Assembly: GCA_036346275.1 (NCBI GenBank)
Contig: CM070721.1
Location: 55,143,869 to 55,207,868, forward strand
Reading direction: 5' to 3'
Length of the DNA stretch: 64,000 bases
DNA from: Otatea glauca
Lineage: Eukaryota > Streptophyta > Magnoliopsida > Poales > Poaceae
Part shown: piece after piece, positions 47,501 through 59,400 of the stretch
Position numbering within the stretch: position 1 is the first letter of the stretch
Layout of the letters: each line of letters opens with the position of its first letter
Notes under the pieces: generated by a model
The model's database searches: none
What the model was told of the DNA's origin: nothing
The model's input: the letters and a program-made list of their open reading frames with translations, nothing else
Program-made: the position numbers and the translations under genes

Positions 47501-50500
47501 TCCTTTTCCTTTATTACACAAGAAACACTGCTTATATTACTTTTCTTAGCTCTTTCAAGAGAGCTTTGTTGTTAATGTTAAACCACTGCTTATGGTAGGC
47601 ACTTTTCCATGCTTCTTAAGCTACCCTTGAGCCAATGTGTTCTTGTGCATAATCACAGCTTAACCACTGTATTGGAAGCTACTTGATGCCATCTTGTTTT
47701 CTTGTTTCTAGCATCATGCTCTACTTCTTACCCAATATGTAATGTGTTTATCCAAGTATCTGGCATGGCATATAACTGTATTAGTACTATATCTAGGAAC
47801 AACACTAAAATGGACTTGAGGTTTCTGCAGGAAGCTCGAGTTCCATTCCAGATATGTGTTTCCCAGAAAAGCAGCAACCTACTAAATGAAGAAGGTCAGT
47901 GATGCTAATCTACTAATTTAAGGTGCTCACAATTTAGTCATTGTTATTGTTACCCCTCTGTTTTTTTTAAGAGTCACTGAAGGATGTGGTAAATTGTCTG
48001 ATACAGATATACTCAATTTGCCATTTTATTTTTGGATGTGTACTCTCTTCTCTGCATTCATGGAGCATGTAGTCTGCATTGCTATAATCACTCACAGCTC
48101 TTGCTGTAATTGTTAGGCACATTGATCCCTTCCAAGTTTCCATGCACCTTAACATATTTGTGCACTTGGCAGTTGTCACAGCCTTTTGTGCCTTATGTAA
48201 AAAATGATGTCATATTGCGCACTACTATATCTCATCTTCAGTGGTGGATGAAGGAATTTTGTTCAATATGACCATTCTATAAACCAATCTCCAATTTCAC
48301 CGTGGTCCCTGTACAACAACAAACAAGCTTTTTGTCCCAAATAAATTTGGGTAGGCTAGGAATGAAACTCAATCAAAGTCAAAAGCCCCCTAAATCTTCG
48401 ATCTAGGTCATGGTTCCGGTGCGTGAATCGCTAACTTCCAGGCATTCATATCCAATGCCAACTCTTTGGATACATTCCAATCCCTTGAGTCTTTTAACTA
48501 CTTCTTTCTACGTCAGTCTCGGTCGACCTATGCCTCTTCTTATGTTTTCAAGGCGGCTTAAAATTTCACTACGCATCGGTGCCTCAGGAGACTTCTGTTG
48601 GAGATGTCCAAACCATCTTAAACGATGTTGGACAAGCTTTTTTTCAATTGGTGCTACTCCAACCCAATCACGTATATCATCATTGTGGATTCGATTTTGC
48701 CTTGTATGACTATAGATCAGTGTTCACCAAGGCGCTAGGTGCTAGTCGGGAGGTAGATCGGTGCCTAGCGCCTAATCGGCCAATTAGGCGGGCTAGGTGG
48801 TCGCCTAGGCGGGAGGGTGGAGCCTAGCACTGGCGCTGCCTAGGGGGACAGTGCCACAGATCCACCACAACATTCACATATCTGCTACGCTCATCTTATG
48901 TATATTTTGTCTTTTTGTCGCCCAACATTCCACTCTATACATCGCATGTCTGATCGCCGTCTTATAGAACATATATTTTAACTTTGTAGGTACTTTTCTA
49001 TCACATAGGACACCAAATGTTTGGCGCCTTTTCACCCACCTCGCTCGAATCTTGTGGCTCACATCTTCACCAATCTCGTCGTCACTCTGTAGCATCGATC
49101 CCCAAGGTTATTAAAGCGATAAGGCGTGGTGACTCACCACCCTTTTATCGCCAAAGCGCTCAAGGCGCTCGGCGTTGCGACACCGTACGCACATCCTAAC
49201 CTAGTATAGCAGCATAATTGAGAGCACTGATCGGTAGCTAGTAGCACACCAACACAATAACACATAGTCGTCAATACATATATATGAACATATCCTTATT
49301 CGGTCTTTCCTCATCAGTCGATCAGTCCTCAATCCTCATAGGCATATTGCATACGAGGGGAGGCAGAGCAGCCGTAGAGGTAGGGGGGCAGATGGGAGGG
49401 GGAGGTCGGTAGGGGGGACGAGAGGGGAGAGGCAAGCAACAGTGGGTAACCATACCTGATGGCTGGATCTGGCCTTTGGAGCAGAGGAGGCGGCGGCACC
49501 GGAGCAGAGGAGGAGGTGGTGCGGTCAATGGCTCCTGCGCTGGAGTAGAGGAAGCATGGCGTCCGCCTCAGGCAGCCACAATGCCATACGACGCCTCAGC
49601 GACACCATGGCCGTAAGGCGGACGCCATACCCTTCTTCGGCAAGGCGACGGTGTGGCGCAAAACCCTGGACCACCTTACTGCTTAAGCGATGCTTAAATG
49701 ATGATTTAATAACCATGTCGATCTCAAATATCGAAATGTTAGCTTCCTGAGCACTACTTTTCCGTCCAAACTTACATCTTCATCATCTGCCATAGCACCG
49801 CTAAAAACACACCTCGTATACTCAGTTTTAGTTCTACTAAGTCTAAAGCCCTTCGATTTTAAAGTCTTTCTCCATAGCTTTAGTGTCCTATCAACACCTA
49901 CCCTACTATCGTTAGTTAGCACCACATCATCAACAAAAAGACATACACTAGGGAATCTCTCCTTGTATGTCTCACGTGATTTCGTCCATCAACAGGGCAA
50001 AAATGTAAGGGCTCAATCCTGACCCTTGATGTAGTCCTATCTTTGGCGTACATATCATTGATTAGGGTAACGTACTTTGTTGGGACTTTTTTCTTTTCAA
50101 GCGCCCACCACATAACCCTTCTTGGCACACTGTCATAAGCTTTCTCCAAGTCGATAAACACTATGTGTAGATCCTTCTTTTCTTCCCTATACCTCTCCAT
50201 CAATTGTCGTGTCAAGAAGGTCGCCTCGTGGTGATCTCCTAGGCATAAACCAAATTGGTTTTTTTTGTCACACTAGCCACTCTTCTTAAATGATGCTCAA
50301 TCACTCGCTCCCAAAGCTTCATTGTGTGGCTCATGAGCTTAATTCCTCTGTAATTAGTACAACTTTGAATGTCTTCCTTATTCTTGAAAATTGGCACTAA
50401 TGTTATTCTCTGCCACTCGTCAGGCATCTTGTTCGACCTAAACATGCTATTAAACAATTTAGATAACCAAACGATCACCACGTCTCCAAGGCATTTCCAC

Positions 50501-53500
50501 ACCTCGATAGGAATGTTATCATATCCCAATGTCTTACCTATTTTCATCCTTTTCAAAGGTCTCTCTTACTTCAGACTCTTGAATTCTTTAAACGAACTGC
50601 CTATTGGTTTCGTCAAAAGCATCATCTAGTTCAATCATACTACCCCAATTGTCTCCATTGTACAACTTATCGAAGTAGTCTCTCAGCCTATTCTTGATCT
50701 TGTTGTCTTTCACTAGAAGTCTATTTGTTTCGTCTTTGATGCATTTAACTTGGTTGAACTCATCTTCCTTTCTTGAAGTTTAGCCATCTTGTAGATGTCC
50801 TCGCCCTCCGTTGTACTTAAATTTCTGATAAAGATCCTCATAAGCTTTGCCCTGTGCCTCGCTTACCGCTTTCTTTGCATTCTTTTTGGCTACTTTGTAC
50901 TTCTATACATTGTCATCGCCCTTATCATGCTGGATGTGCTTGTAGCATGCCTTCTCCTCAATAGCTTTTTGCACTTTTGTGTTCCACCACAGGTGTCTTT
51001 AGGTTCACATCTAGTTCCTTGGGTCACTCCACACACCTCCACAGCCATCTTCCTAATGTGAATTACCAGCTCCGTCCATGTACTATCCGTGTCTTCTCCC
51101 ACGTCCCATATCACTTCTGCGATCATCCTATCCTTAAATGCCTGTGAGGCGTCCCCTTTGAGCGTCCACCACTTCATCTTCGTGACTTTGTTGACTTTAG
51201 CCGGTCGAGCCCGTATCCTAAATCTAAAGTTCGAGACTACCAACTTATGTTGTGGAGCAACACACACTCCAGGTATAACCTTACAATCTATATAGGCTCA
51301 TTTGTCCTACCTCCTACCAAAGACAAAATCGATCTGGCTGGAATGTTGACCACTGCTAAAGGTAACTAAATGGGATTCTCTCTTCCTAAAGAATAGAAAG
51401 GTGTTAGCTATCATGAGGTCATAGGCTACGACAAAGTTCAAGATATCTTCTTGGTTACTATCACCATAACCAAAACCCCATGCATCCCTCTCAAACCCCC
51501 CACTAGTTGTATCGACACGACCGTTGAAATCGCCTCCTAAGAAAAGCTTCTCACTGCTAGGCACGCTTCTAACCATATCATCTAGATCTTGCGAAAATTG
51601 CCTCTTAATGGTCTCACTCAAACTTACTAGCATAAGCACTAATAACGTTCAAAACCAAGTCACCAAAGACTAACTTGACTAGGATAATCCTATCCCCCTG
51701 TCGCCTCACGTCGACAACTCTGCTCTTGAGGTTCTCATCGATTAAGATGCCTACTCCATTCTTATTCCGTTCTATTCCAGTATATCACAACTTGAAACCA
51801 ATATTCTCCATTTCCTTCGCCTTCTGACCCGTCCATTTAGTTTCTTGTACGCACAAGATATTTATGTCTCCTCACCGTATCCACTAACTCTCTTAACTTA
51901 CCTGTTAAAGACCCTACATTCCAACTACCTAGGCGGATCCTACTCTCCTCGACTACCTTCCTTGCCCCTCGCACTCATCAAGTAAAGTGTGAACTGCGAA
52001 GACCCTTACACATTTTCCGCTACATCCGGGTTTCGACATATCTCGTCACTAAGGGAGTGATGTCCTGGCCCTTGCTCATTTATCATCACACCCGGATTCT
52101 GATATGGTGCGTTGCTAAGAGGGTTACGCCCCAACGAAAATCTGTTGGGTTTCATTCCATAAAAAGGTGGCTATATTTTTTTTACGTTGGTTCACCAAGC
52201 CTGTCATAGCCCTCCTTTTTTCCTGGCTTGGGACAGGCTATGTAGAAAACTACACAGGCGAGTTCACTACGGTTCCTATAAGAGGCCAAATTTCAATGGG
52301 ATCCCTCCTTTACGAAAATACAAATAGCTTTCAGATTTTCATAAAAGCTTACTTAATACATATATAAGAGCCTTCTTGAAAAATCCAGTGGAGACTGTGA
52401 CGGTGACACTACAGGACCCTCTTTGCCTCTAACTCTGCTTATTCTGTTTAGCCTGGTGACACAACAAGAGAATGCTACAGAGTTGTTGGTGAATGTGTAA
52501 TGACTGACAGAATTTCTAATCTTACAACGTTTAGTATGATAGTTCTTAGTGGTGCTGAGTTCACTCCGGTTTTGTTTGGAATGTTCATTTGGATATTTGT
52601 GTTGGCAAAAGTAGCTGATCATGTTGTGCCTGTCTCAGGGAGTTTTCCACTCTCAGTTGAACAACTCAGTATATTTTGGAGGGAAAAGGATGAAGATTCA
52701 GAATGGGTGAGTCCTTATTTAAGCTTTTTAATGCCTCCCAGGTTTCATGACACTCAATTATTCTAGATCCTTTTCTTACACAATTTCTTGCTGAGCTGGC
52801 ACTAGTTATTTTGATTACTTAGATGATAGACAAAACAGTACTCAGGAAAGCAGTAGTTTATAGTTTTGTCAACTAATAAAAATATTATGAACTGAATTTT
52901 CCAACAATTGGTATTTTGCATCTGTGTGCAGACTGTAATTCTACTAATTCTCAGCTAAATCTTGTAACTCAATAATTAACATTCAACAGCGTACACATAT
53001 TTCCTTAATTGCTCTTTGAACTCATGTTGACATATAATATTGTTATTGCAGACCAAAGCAAATGATAGTACTGATCTAGAAGAAGGATATGACAGTTCAA
53101 AAGATGAACTTTCATCTGTATCCTCATATAACCCTTCCAAAGCAAATACAGAATTCTCTCTCAGGAACTCACTGTCGATGCAGTCCTTGTCATCACGTCT
53201 CTCCACAAGCGAACCATTGTATTCTCAGGGAGAGCGCCCCAGTTTCCCATCGTATAGTCCAATCCCTCGATTGTCAGTGTCAGAAATTTCAGATGATCAT
53301 GGTGCAGGTAAAGCGTGAACCTTATAGTTAGTTTTAAGTTGTGTGAGAACTACAGTACTCGTAACACATTAGGAAATATCAAGTTCACAATAATCCCATG
53401 TTTGCAGTCTTCATTTTACTTCTTAAACTCTGTCATACTTTTTGAATGTTCTTCGCAGTTCCCTCTCTCTTTTCTTTTATTTTGCAAGGTTTTTTCATCT

Positions 53501-56500
53501 TAACATGTGTTTGAGTTCTCCTTACTTTTGCAAATGGAACATGTTTGTGGCGCATCTTCTTACTGCTACTAAGCTAAAAACAAATGGATTTGTGTTTCCT
53601 TTATTTGCCTTGCATGAGAATGTCACCTTTATTTGGTTCTTCCTCAAAAGAATGGGGGTTCTGTATGAGCAACTTTTGATATGCATGTGCTATGTGTAAA
53701 TTTTGAATGCTTAATGTGCATTTATATCAGATATCCTTGTACTTTCACCATGGGTGTTTAATTAAATAAATGGCACAAGCAGGCGTGGTCTCACCTCAAA
53801 GGAAGCTAAATCATTTGCTGTCAGATCATCATCCATCAAACGGGCAACGGTTTTCTCTAGATTCTGATCGCTCAAAAGATGATATTGGACTCCAACTCAC
53901 ACCAAAACATGTTGAACCAGCTGGATGTAAGCCATCATGTTTCATTCTGGAGTTGTTATATTTCATTATTTCATTTTGTTGTATATGCCATGTGGCCCAA
54001 ATTGATTTGCAATACTAAGTTGCCTTTACAATTTTTAGCAGCAGAAGGCTTCACGAGAGGAAGATCTTATAATATAAGAATAGATGACCAAGTCTTGCTT
54101 CGTTTCTCACCAAAGAATTCTGACTCAACTTATTACTTTGGTGATATGGTACTCTAATTAATTTTATTACATGTGTTACTGCTTTATCATTGTTAGAATT
54201 GAATATCTCAGTTCTTCCAATCTCAGATTGGTGGAGCAATCACCCTTTTTCATGGAACTGGGACACAGAGATGCCTAGAGGTAAAAGGCTCAATTGAGTA
54301 AAAGAAGTATTGAAGTGGAATTTCAAGTTTAGAATGTTTTGGTACTTCACAGGTATCTGTAACCTTGGAAACTTCAGAAATGATTAATCCTCGTGTAATA
54401 CATCCTTCAAGAAGGGGCTCACCCACAATAACCAAGGTATCTTTTCTGAAGCTAGTATTGTGAACCATTATGATGTTTCTGCCATGGTTGTCATAGCGTA
54501 TCTGGTGACCTCGGCGACTAACAGGCACCAGGACGCCATGGTGTCCAGGTGGGCACCATGGCATCCTCAAGGCGAGGTACGGTGACTGACACTAAGACAA
54601 GAGTACAGGAGTAACAAGACAACACATTAGGCTAGAGAAGAAGTCCATAACATAATTAACAACTGAGAGGGCAAGTCCATAACATAATTAACAGCCGAAC
54701 AACAAAAGATGATCAGTAGCAAAAGCATGGAAGTGCAAAGGATATTAACATTAACAATCATAATCGGAATCATCTCTCTCGCAGCCTGCAACACCTCTTT
54801 GTTCATTGGTGTCAAGAGTAGGATTAGGAGGAGATTCACCGTAGTCATCTTCAATCTCTCCATCATCCATCACAAAATTTTTATCAGTCCCGTCTCCTTC
54901 CTCTTCAACCGGCCTTGAGCTTGGACCTACACCACCATGACATCGTCGATGATAAGCCAATACATTGCTTCCAGTCCCAGTAGCATTGGCATGGGCTTTC
55001 CTAGTTAGATTGCGACCACGGAGCGCACTTGATGCACCCATAGCCTTATCAATAAGAGCCCAGTCCAGATTTTCCAGCTCCGTCTCATGGACATCTTCAG
55101 CACCCGCACCAATCCAATTAGTGTGCCTCTCATACTCATCAAAGATCAATGGGTTAAAGTTGCTGCCCTCTACACGTATCTTTTAAAATCTTTCAGCAAT
55201 CTTTTGGTTATATTTGATATAAACCAAATCATTCAATCTCTTGTGCTCTAGCCGGTTCCTTCTCTTTGTATGCATCTAAAAGTCAAGATTCAATTGAACA
55301 TGAAACAAGCCGGCTGAAGTGAAAATGAACTATTATACATTACTTAGTACTTAGTAGTTAGTACTTACAAATTCAAAGGTGTTCCAATTGTGGTCGCACC
55401 TAGAGGCCGAAGCACAAATACCAAGAAGACGCTTTGCAAACTGTTGGAGCTACGATGCGTCGCCACCATATGCATCCCATCAATCAACTACAATAATGCA
55501 AAAGGGATGAAGCAATGAAATTGAATATGCAAAAGCAAAACTGAAATGAAATTGAATATGCAAAATACATGAAGAAATTAAATGAAATTGAGTACTTACG
55601 TGGGCTCATTTTTCCTTGACTTGATATCGCTAGTGCCTTTTCAAAGCAATCTCACCTTTTCTCATAATGATTAGCTTGGGTAGCTATATTTGTGGCAAGT
55701 GCCTCGTCTTCTTCACGCAAGGTCGAGCTCGAGAGCTTCCGAGCTCGGCCAGGGAGCCGATCCCTCCTCAAAGACATCAGACTCAAGAACGTCCCGAACT
55801 TCAGGATCGTTTCTTGAGCCTCGGGGGCTAGCTGTCGGGGATCGGTAGCCTCGCCACGTGTAAACATCCTCCCTGGGCCTCGTGGCCGCGTCCCACGAGC
55901 CCAGAGGGCTTGTCTCCGGCCTAGAGGATGCGCTCCCCGAGCTCGGGCTCGGGGACAGCGAGCTCGGATTCGGGTGCGAGGGCAAGGGCTCGGCTTGAGC
56001 TTGACACCCTGACCTCTGCTCCCCCCGAGTAAACGACATTTGTAATAATCTGTCTTTCTCGTGTAAAAACATTCCTCTGCGTGGGAATCAGGACCAAACC
56101 TACCCCTGTGCGGGAACTAGGGCTAATGACTCCTGTCAAACTCCCAACGACTACCGTCAACTCTCAACGACCCTCGTCGACTCGCCACGATCGCCTGACG
56201 TCAGCCTCGGGACCAGGCGACGGAGCTCCCAGAGGGCTATAGAAACGGTGGACCGCCCCGACCTCAAAGGGAGGAATTTTTCCCGAGAAAACAAACACCT
56301 CTGACCAGAATACCTGGACTCCAGGAAGACACGTTCCCGCCGATATAGGAAGACACCCGAGCTCCCCCTCGCAGTTTCACCTCCGAGCGGCCCCGAGCTT
56401 GGGTCCCAATTGTATTTTTTCGCAGAGCTTCATATTCATCTTTCGTCTCAGGGCAAAACTGGAGTAGAGCTGTTACCCGAACCCGGGGGCTCGAACCAGT

Positions 56501-59036
56501 ATAAATCTTGTGTTCATTGCTTCCCCGACATACACCTCTCGACGCACGCCTTCGCCGAACGAGCACGACCTCGGGCCTCACCCTCACACGATCTTCCCTA
56601 TCCCACTTCTGCGGTTGGCGGTCCCGATCGTCGACAATAGCATAGAATCCCTAAATTCTTAAAGCACTATTTGCTATTTTTCAATATCAACTTTACGTAC
56701 TAGTGAGTAGCCTATTGAAGTGCGTATGGGATATGATTCATATGAACGATCTTGACCCACAAGCATGTTAGCTCGAGAGGGTAAGAGGCCCTAGTGTACA
56801 TTGCCTAAAGTCTTTCAATCTTTAGACTTCGTTTAAGAAGCGACAGATCCTGGCGCATGAGTCTCTTCTTTCTTTTCTATAGAATTCGTTCATCCAATAG
56901 CTCTCCAAATGGAACCTTAGCTTTCATAAACAGGAGCCAAAAGAAGGCGGATTGATGCTAGTGTAATCATTCAACGGATAAGGAAAAGAGTGCATGCATC
57001 AGTCTGATTACAAAGCCGTTTAGGCAGTCGGAATTCTCGTATCAGTAAGATCATATCGGGATCCATCTATGAAAGATCTATTGCATCAAACCTCCCCCTA
57101 GCCCGTCCCTTTTTGTTATATAAAGTTCCAGCCACTTCCAATAGCTTGATAGAGTAAAGGGCGCGATTGCCCTGTAATTTCAGCTCAAACTTTCGGAAAG
57201 TTCTATAGTATCGTGTGATGCTGTGACAACCATGGTTTCTGTCCTGGTATGTGGTGTCAATGGTTACTTATGTGGCCTGAGCAATTCTTTATTCTGAAAC
57301 TCTGAATACCTTTACCACCGTAAAGGTTTCAACAACATTTTGTACATGTTTAGTTGAAACATTTGTATTCCACCTACAAAATGGGATTTACTTCATTTCC
57401 AAACGATGTTATATTTCTCAAGTTTCAACTATTTGCATACTAATGCCACCTGACCTACTCTTGAGTCTTCATGAGTTCATGAAACTGGTTCAAGTTTATG
57501 TTTAATGGTTTAGCTACAAGAACATGTCCATGAATCAGGTTCCACTTGTGCATGGAGTTTAATTATGAGTTTATGACATTATACTTGGTGTTAGTTTTTA
57601 ATGATCGAGAAAAGGAAATGTGCTGATGCCCTCAAACATTCTGCACAACAATTCATGATCATCAAGAAGCAATCTAAATATCTAATAGGCACATAGTCTG
57701 TGTTACCTGCTAATGGCAAGTTAGGAAATGTGCTTGATGCCCTCAAACATTCTGCACAACAATTCATGATCATCAAGAAGCAATCTAAATATCTAATAGG
57801 CACATAGTCTGTGTTACCTGCTAATGGCAAGTTATGATCAAATTCCAGCAATAGATGTCATGTGTTGTGGCTAGGCTTTCATTCAAATATACTGTAAAGC
57901 TTGTGAGGTGATTTTAATGATTCACCCTTTTTCCGTTCTGGATTCTGTGGGCAGGTACACAGTGAACATCATGAAGTTGTTGCGGATCTTCATCAGACAA
58001 GCTTTCTATTTTCAATTCCAATTGACGGACCGATGTCATTTTCTACCTCAAAGGTTTCTGTACAGTGGTCTCTTCGATTTGAGTTCCTCACAACCCCTGA
58101 AGGAATGGACCCATCTAGGTGTGTAGCAATGTTAAATTATTTGTAGTAATTCCTTATATGCCACTGGAATTTGGAGAAATCCCAGAACGTGCCACTGACA
58201 TGTGGGTTAAGGGATGAGGCAAACTTTCCGTGGCATATAAGGAATTGCTCCTAAGTTATTTTATGCACGGTAACATTATCTTATACCTTACATTTCTTAA
58301 GAGTTCTCGGATGGGATCACCGAGAAGGCTGCGAGTTATTTCATACCTTTTACTCCCTCTGTCCACGTTTGTAAGGCCTATTTTTTTAATGATCTTGTCT
58401 ATAAATATAAGACTTGCATGTAGATTTAATGAGGTCATTCCTTCTATACCCCTATTTATTCTCTATCAACCATATGCATTTATTCATTACCACCAACACA
58501 AAGTATTATGTCTTATCTTCCAAGACAATTAAGTAGGGGCATTTAAGTTATTCTCTCTCATAGCTATTTTAATTTCAACGCAACTTTAATCCTTGTGCAA
58601 AGTCAAAATACGTCTTGTATTTTTGGACGGAGGGAGTATAATGTTTGCACAAAGAATTTAATTGAGTCATTTTCTCATCATTGCTCCTACATGTGCATAT
58701 GGGTACCACAAATTATTCGAGAGCAGGCCTCTGAACATGTTAATCATCACTGTCATAACCAGTTTCTTGAGAGCTATGTTACTTCTTTGTGTTAGCGATT
58801 TTGTTTAAAAAGTTGTCCAGTACTGGGAAAGTGTGAATTTTCTAGTCTGCTGCTGCAAGTTTTGAATTGGTAATTCTGGTTTCTCTGGCAGATACGAACA
58901 CCCACTTCTTGTTGAGAAAAGAGAGAAGGGGGACTGGGTCCTCCCAATAACTGTTTATGCACCTCCATTGCGTAGACGAGCTACTCATGGAAGAAGTGAT
59001 AGATCTGTCTTACCTGGAAACCTTTTCAACTCTTGA
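44555..59036 (+). CDS. RGP1: RGP1 (reduced growth phenotype protein 1), Ric1-Rgp1 complex subunit
   Basis: Rgp1-family proteins pair with RIC1 to activate the Golgi GTPase Ypt6/RAB6. Twelve plus-strand coding exons: 44555-44894, 45283-45360, 45489-45646, 47831-47894, 52639-52706, 53052-53307, 53783-53926, 54039-54148, 54227-54280, 54353-54436, 57955-58118 and 58892-59036. All have GT-AG borders and join in phase to 555 codons including TGA. The N-terminal part holds TLKLQADKEVYRPGDLVTA and SFEIKGIEKLDSQWF, typical of the arrestin-like Rgp1 fold. Further on are YRGISIRYIYYVRSTLFGR, SIFWREKDEDSEW, a Ser-rich linker (53.1-53.9 kb), FTRGRSYNIRIDDQVLLRFS and FLFSIPIDGPMSFST, ending YEHPLLVEKREKGDWVLPIT. 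ATG 44555 is the first Met. A donor GAAG|GTATGC just after the stop suggests a spliced 3' UTR. It appears intact. Confidence 0.92.
45815..46515 (+). mobile_element. 3' fragment of a LINE in RGP1 intron 3
   Basis: Plus-strand sequence encodes remnants of the C-terminal part of a LINE polyprotein (RTAIRPTMLYRAECWATKRQ, HHLRWFGYLQRRSLEAP) with stops. It ends in CTTGTTTGGGACAAAAGGCTTGG plus (TTG)n. It is the same family as the larger minus-strand copy at 48.3-52.1 kb. Confidence 0.8.
47225..47345. repeat. CCTAGGCG-rich repeat in RGP1 intron 3
   Basis: A GC-rich block with self-complementary pieces (CGCCGATTAGGCGGCCTCCTAG, AGCCTAGCGCCTAGG) sits in AT-rich intron. A related block is at about 48722-48850. 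Confidence 0.6.
48306..52140 (-). mobile_element. LINE retrotransposon, degenerate, in RGP1 intron 4 (antisense)
   Basis: On the minus strand, from 52.0 kb down, it encodes an AP-type endonuclease (GSWNVGSLTGKLRELVDTVR; FLGGDFNGRV; SQIDFVFGRR, 52.0-51.3 kb). Next comes reverse transcriptase (KTLGYDNIPIEVWKCLGD; CTNYRGIKLMSHTMKLWERV; FIDLEKAYDSVPRRVMWWAL; 50.55-49.7 kb). The C-terminal region follows, and it ends at 48306 in the (TTG)n-type tail. Endonuclease plus reverse transcriptase defines an APE-type LINE. Many frameshifts and stops are present. Two insertions lie inside: 49106-49714 and the CCTAGGCG-type block near 48722-48850. Confidence 0.85.
49106..49714. mobile_element. Non-autonomous DNA element inside the LINE
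   Basis: The 609-bp block is bounded by the inverted 10-mer GGTTATTAAA / TTTAATAACC and interrupts the LINE. Flanks ATCGATCCCCAA and GTCGATCTCAAA are similar but not identical, so the target duplication is uncertain. GC-rich frames inside are not supported as genes. Confidence 0.55.
54600..55715 (-). pseudogene. hAT-family transposase C-terminal fragment in RGP1 intron 10
   Basis: Minus-strand pieces follow the order of the hAT C-terminus. EEDEALATNIATQANHYEKR (about 55.7 kb) comes first, then WWDAYGGDAS and RLLGICASASRCDHNWNTFEF (about 55.4 kb), which is the dimerisation motif. RRNRLEHKRLNDLVYIKYNQK (about 55.25 kb) follows. The 54751-55149 frame, with FDEYERHTNWIGAG and a long acidic tail, ends it. 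Intron-like gaps and stops are present. The N-terminal and catalytic parts are missing. Confidence 0.7.
55716..56636 (+). mobile_element. 3' end of a gypsy element: internal tail plus LTR
   Basis: The LTR is 55833-56636 (804 bp), from TGTCGGGGATCGG to CGATCGTCGACA, with a TATA-like CAGTATAAATC near 56500. Just before it, GAGCCTCGGGGGCTAGC resembles the polypurine tract that precedes many grass gypsy 3' LTRs, so 55716-55832 is taken as internal sequence of the same element. The flanking 5-mers are CTAGC and ATAGC, one base apart, so a solo LTR is also possible. Confidence 0.65.
56640..57225. other. Possible organellar (mitochondrial) DNA insertion
   Basis: The texture changes to balanced, non-repetitive sequence with phrases like GGATCCATCTATGAAAGATC and GATAGAGTAAAGGGCGCGAT, unlike the surrounding AT-rich intron. 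This style resembles plant mitochondrial intergenic DNA. No gene is visible in it. It is based on impression only. Confidence 0.25.
57613..57833. repeat. Perfect tandem duplication, about 110 bp, in RGP1 intron 10
   Basis: Copies at 57613-57722 and 57723-57833 are identical apart from one extra T (TGCTGATG against TGCTTGATG). The minus-strand repeat peptide NLPLAGNTDYVPIRYLDCFL arises from it and is not a gene. Confidence 0.95.
58353..58636 (+). mobile_element. Stowaway-like MITE in RGP1 intron 11
   Basis: The 284-bp element has termini CTCCCTCTGTCC and GGACGGAGGGAG, flanked by TA at 58351-58352 and 58637-58638. It is the same family as 33474-33755, in the opposite orientation. Confidence 0.9.
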
Positions 59037-59400
59037 AGGTATGCAGTCTTCTTGCTATCTGTACCTGATTTTCCAGCTATCCCACCTTTGTTTGGCAAAG
59101 TATCATTTCATGAAGCTGGAAAATTAATACTGTAGTATTTGTACTTTTGAGAATTGTGATAAAATAAAAAAGTAGTTGCTCACTATAAGTTGTTAAAGGA
59201 TCTGAAAATTTATAATACCAACTGAAGTTTTTTTCTTCCTGGGTTGCAATCTGCTTTCTGCTTGGTGTTGAACTCTAATTTAACTTTTTTTTTGTTTATT
59301 CCATCTGTTTTCTTTGCAACTATATCAAATCAACACGTTGCATTTTTCTAGTTGATGTAAGTAGATGTCTGAATATCTGACCCTCTTGTATTTAACCTCA

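Noticed and set aside
54751..55149. Could be a host gene with an acidic C-terminus
   Set aside because: The upstream pieces in order (WWDAYGG, CDHNWNTFEF, RRNRLEHKRLNDL) identify it as the end of a hAT transposase.
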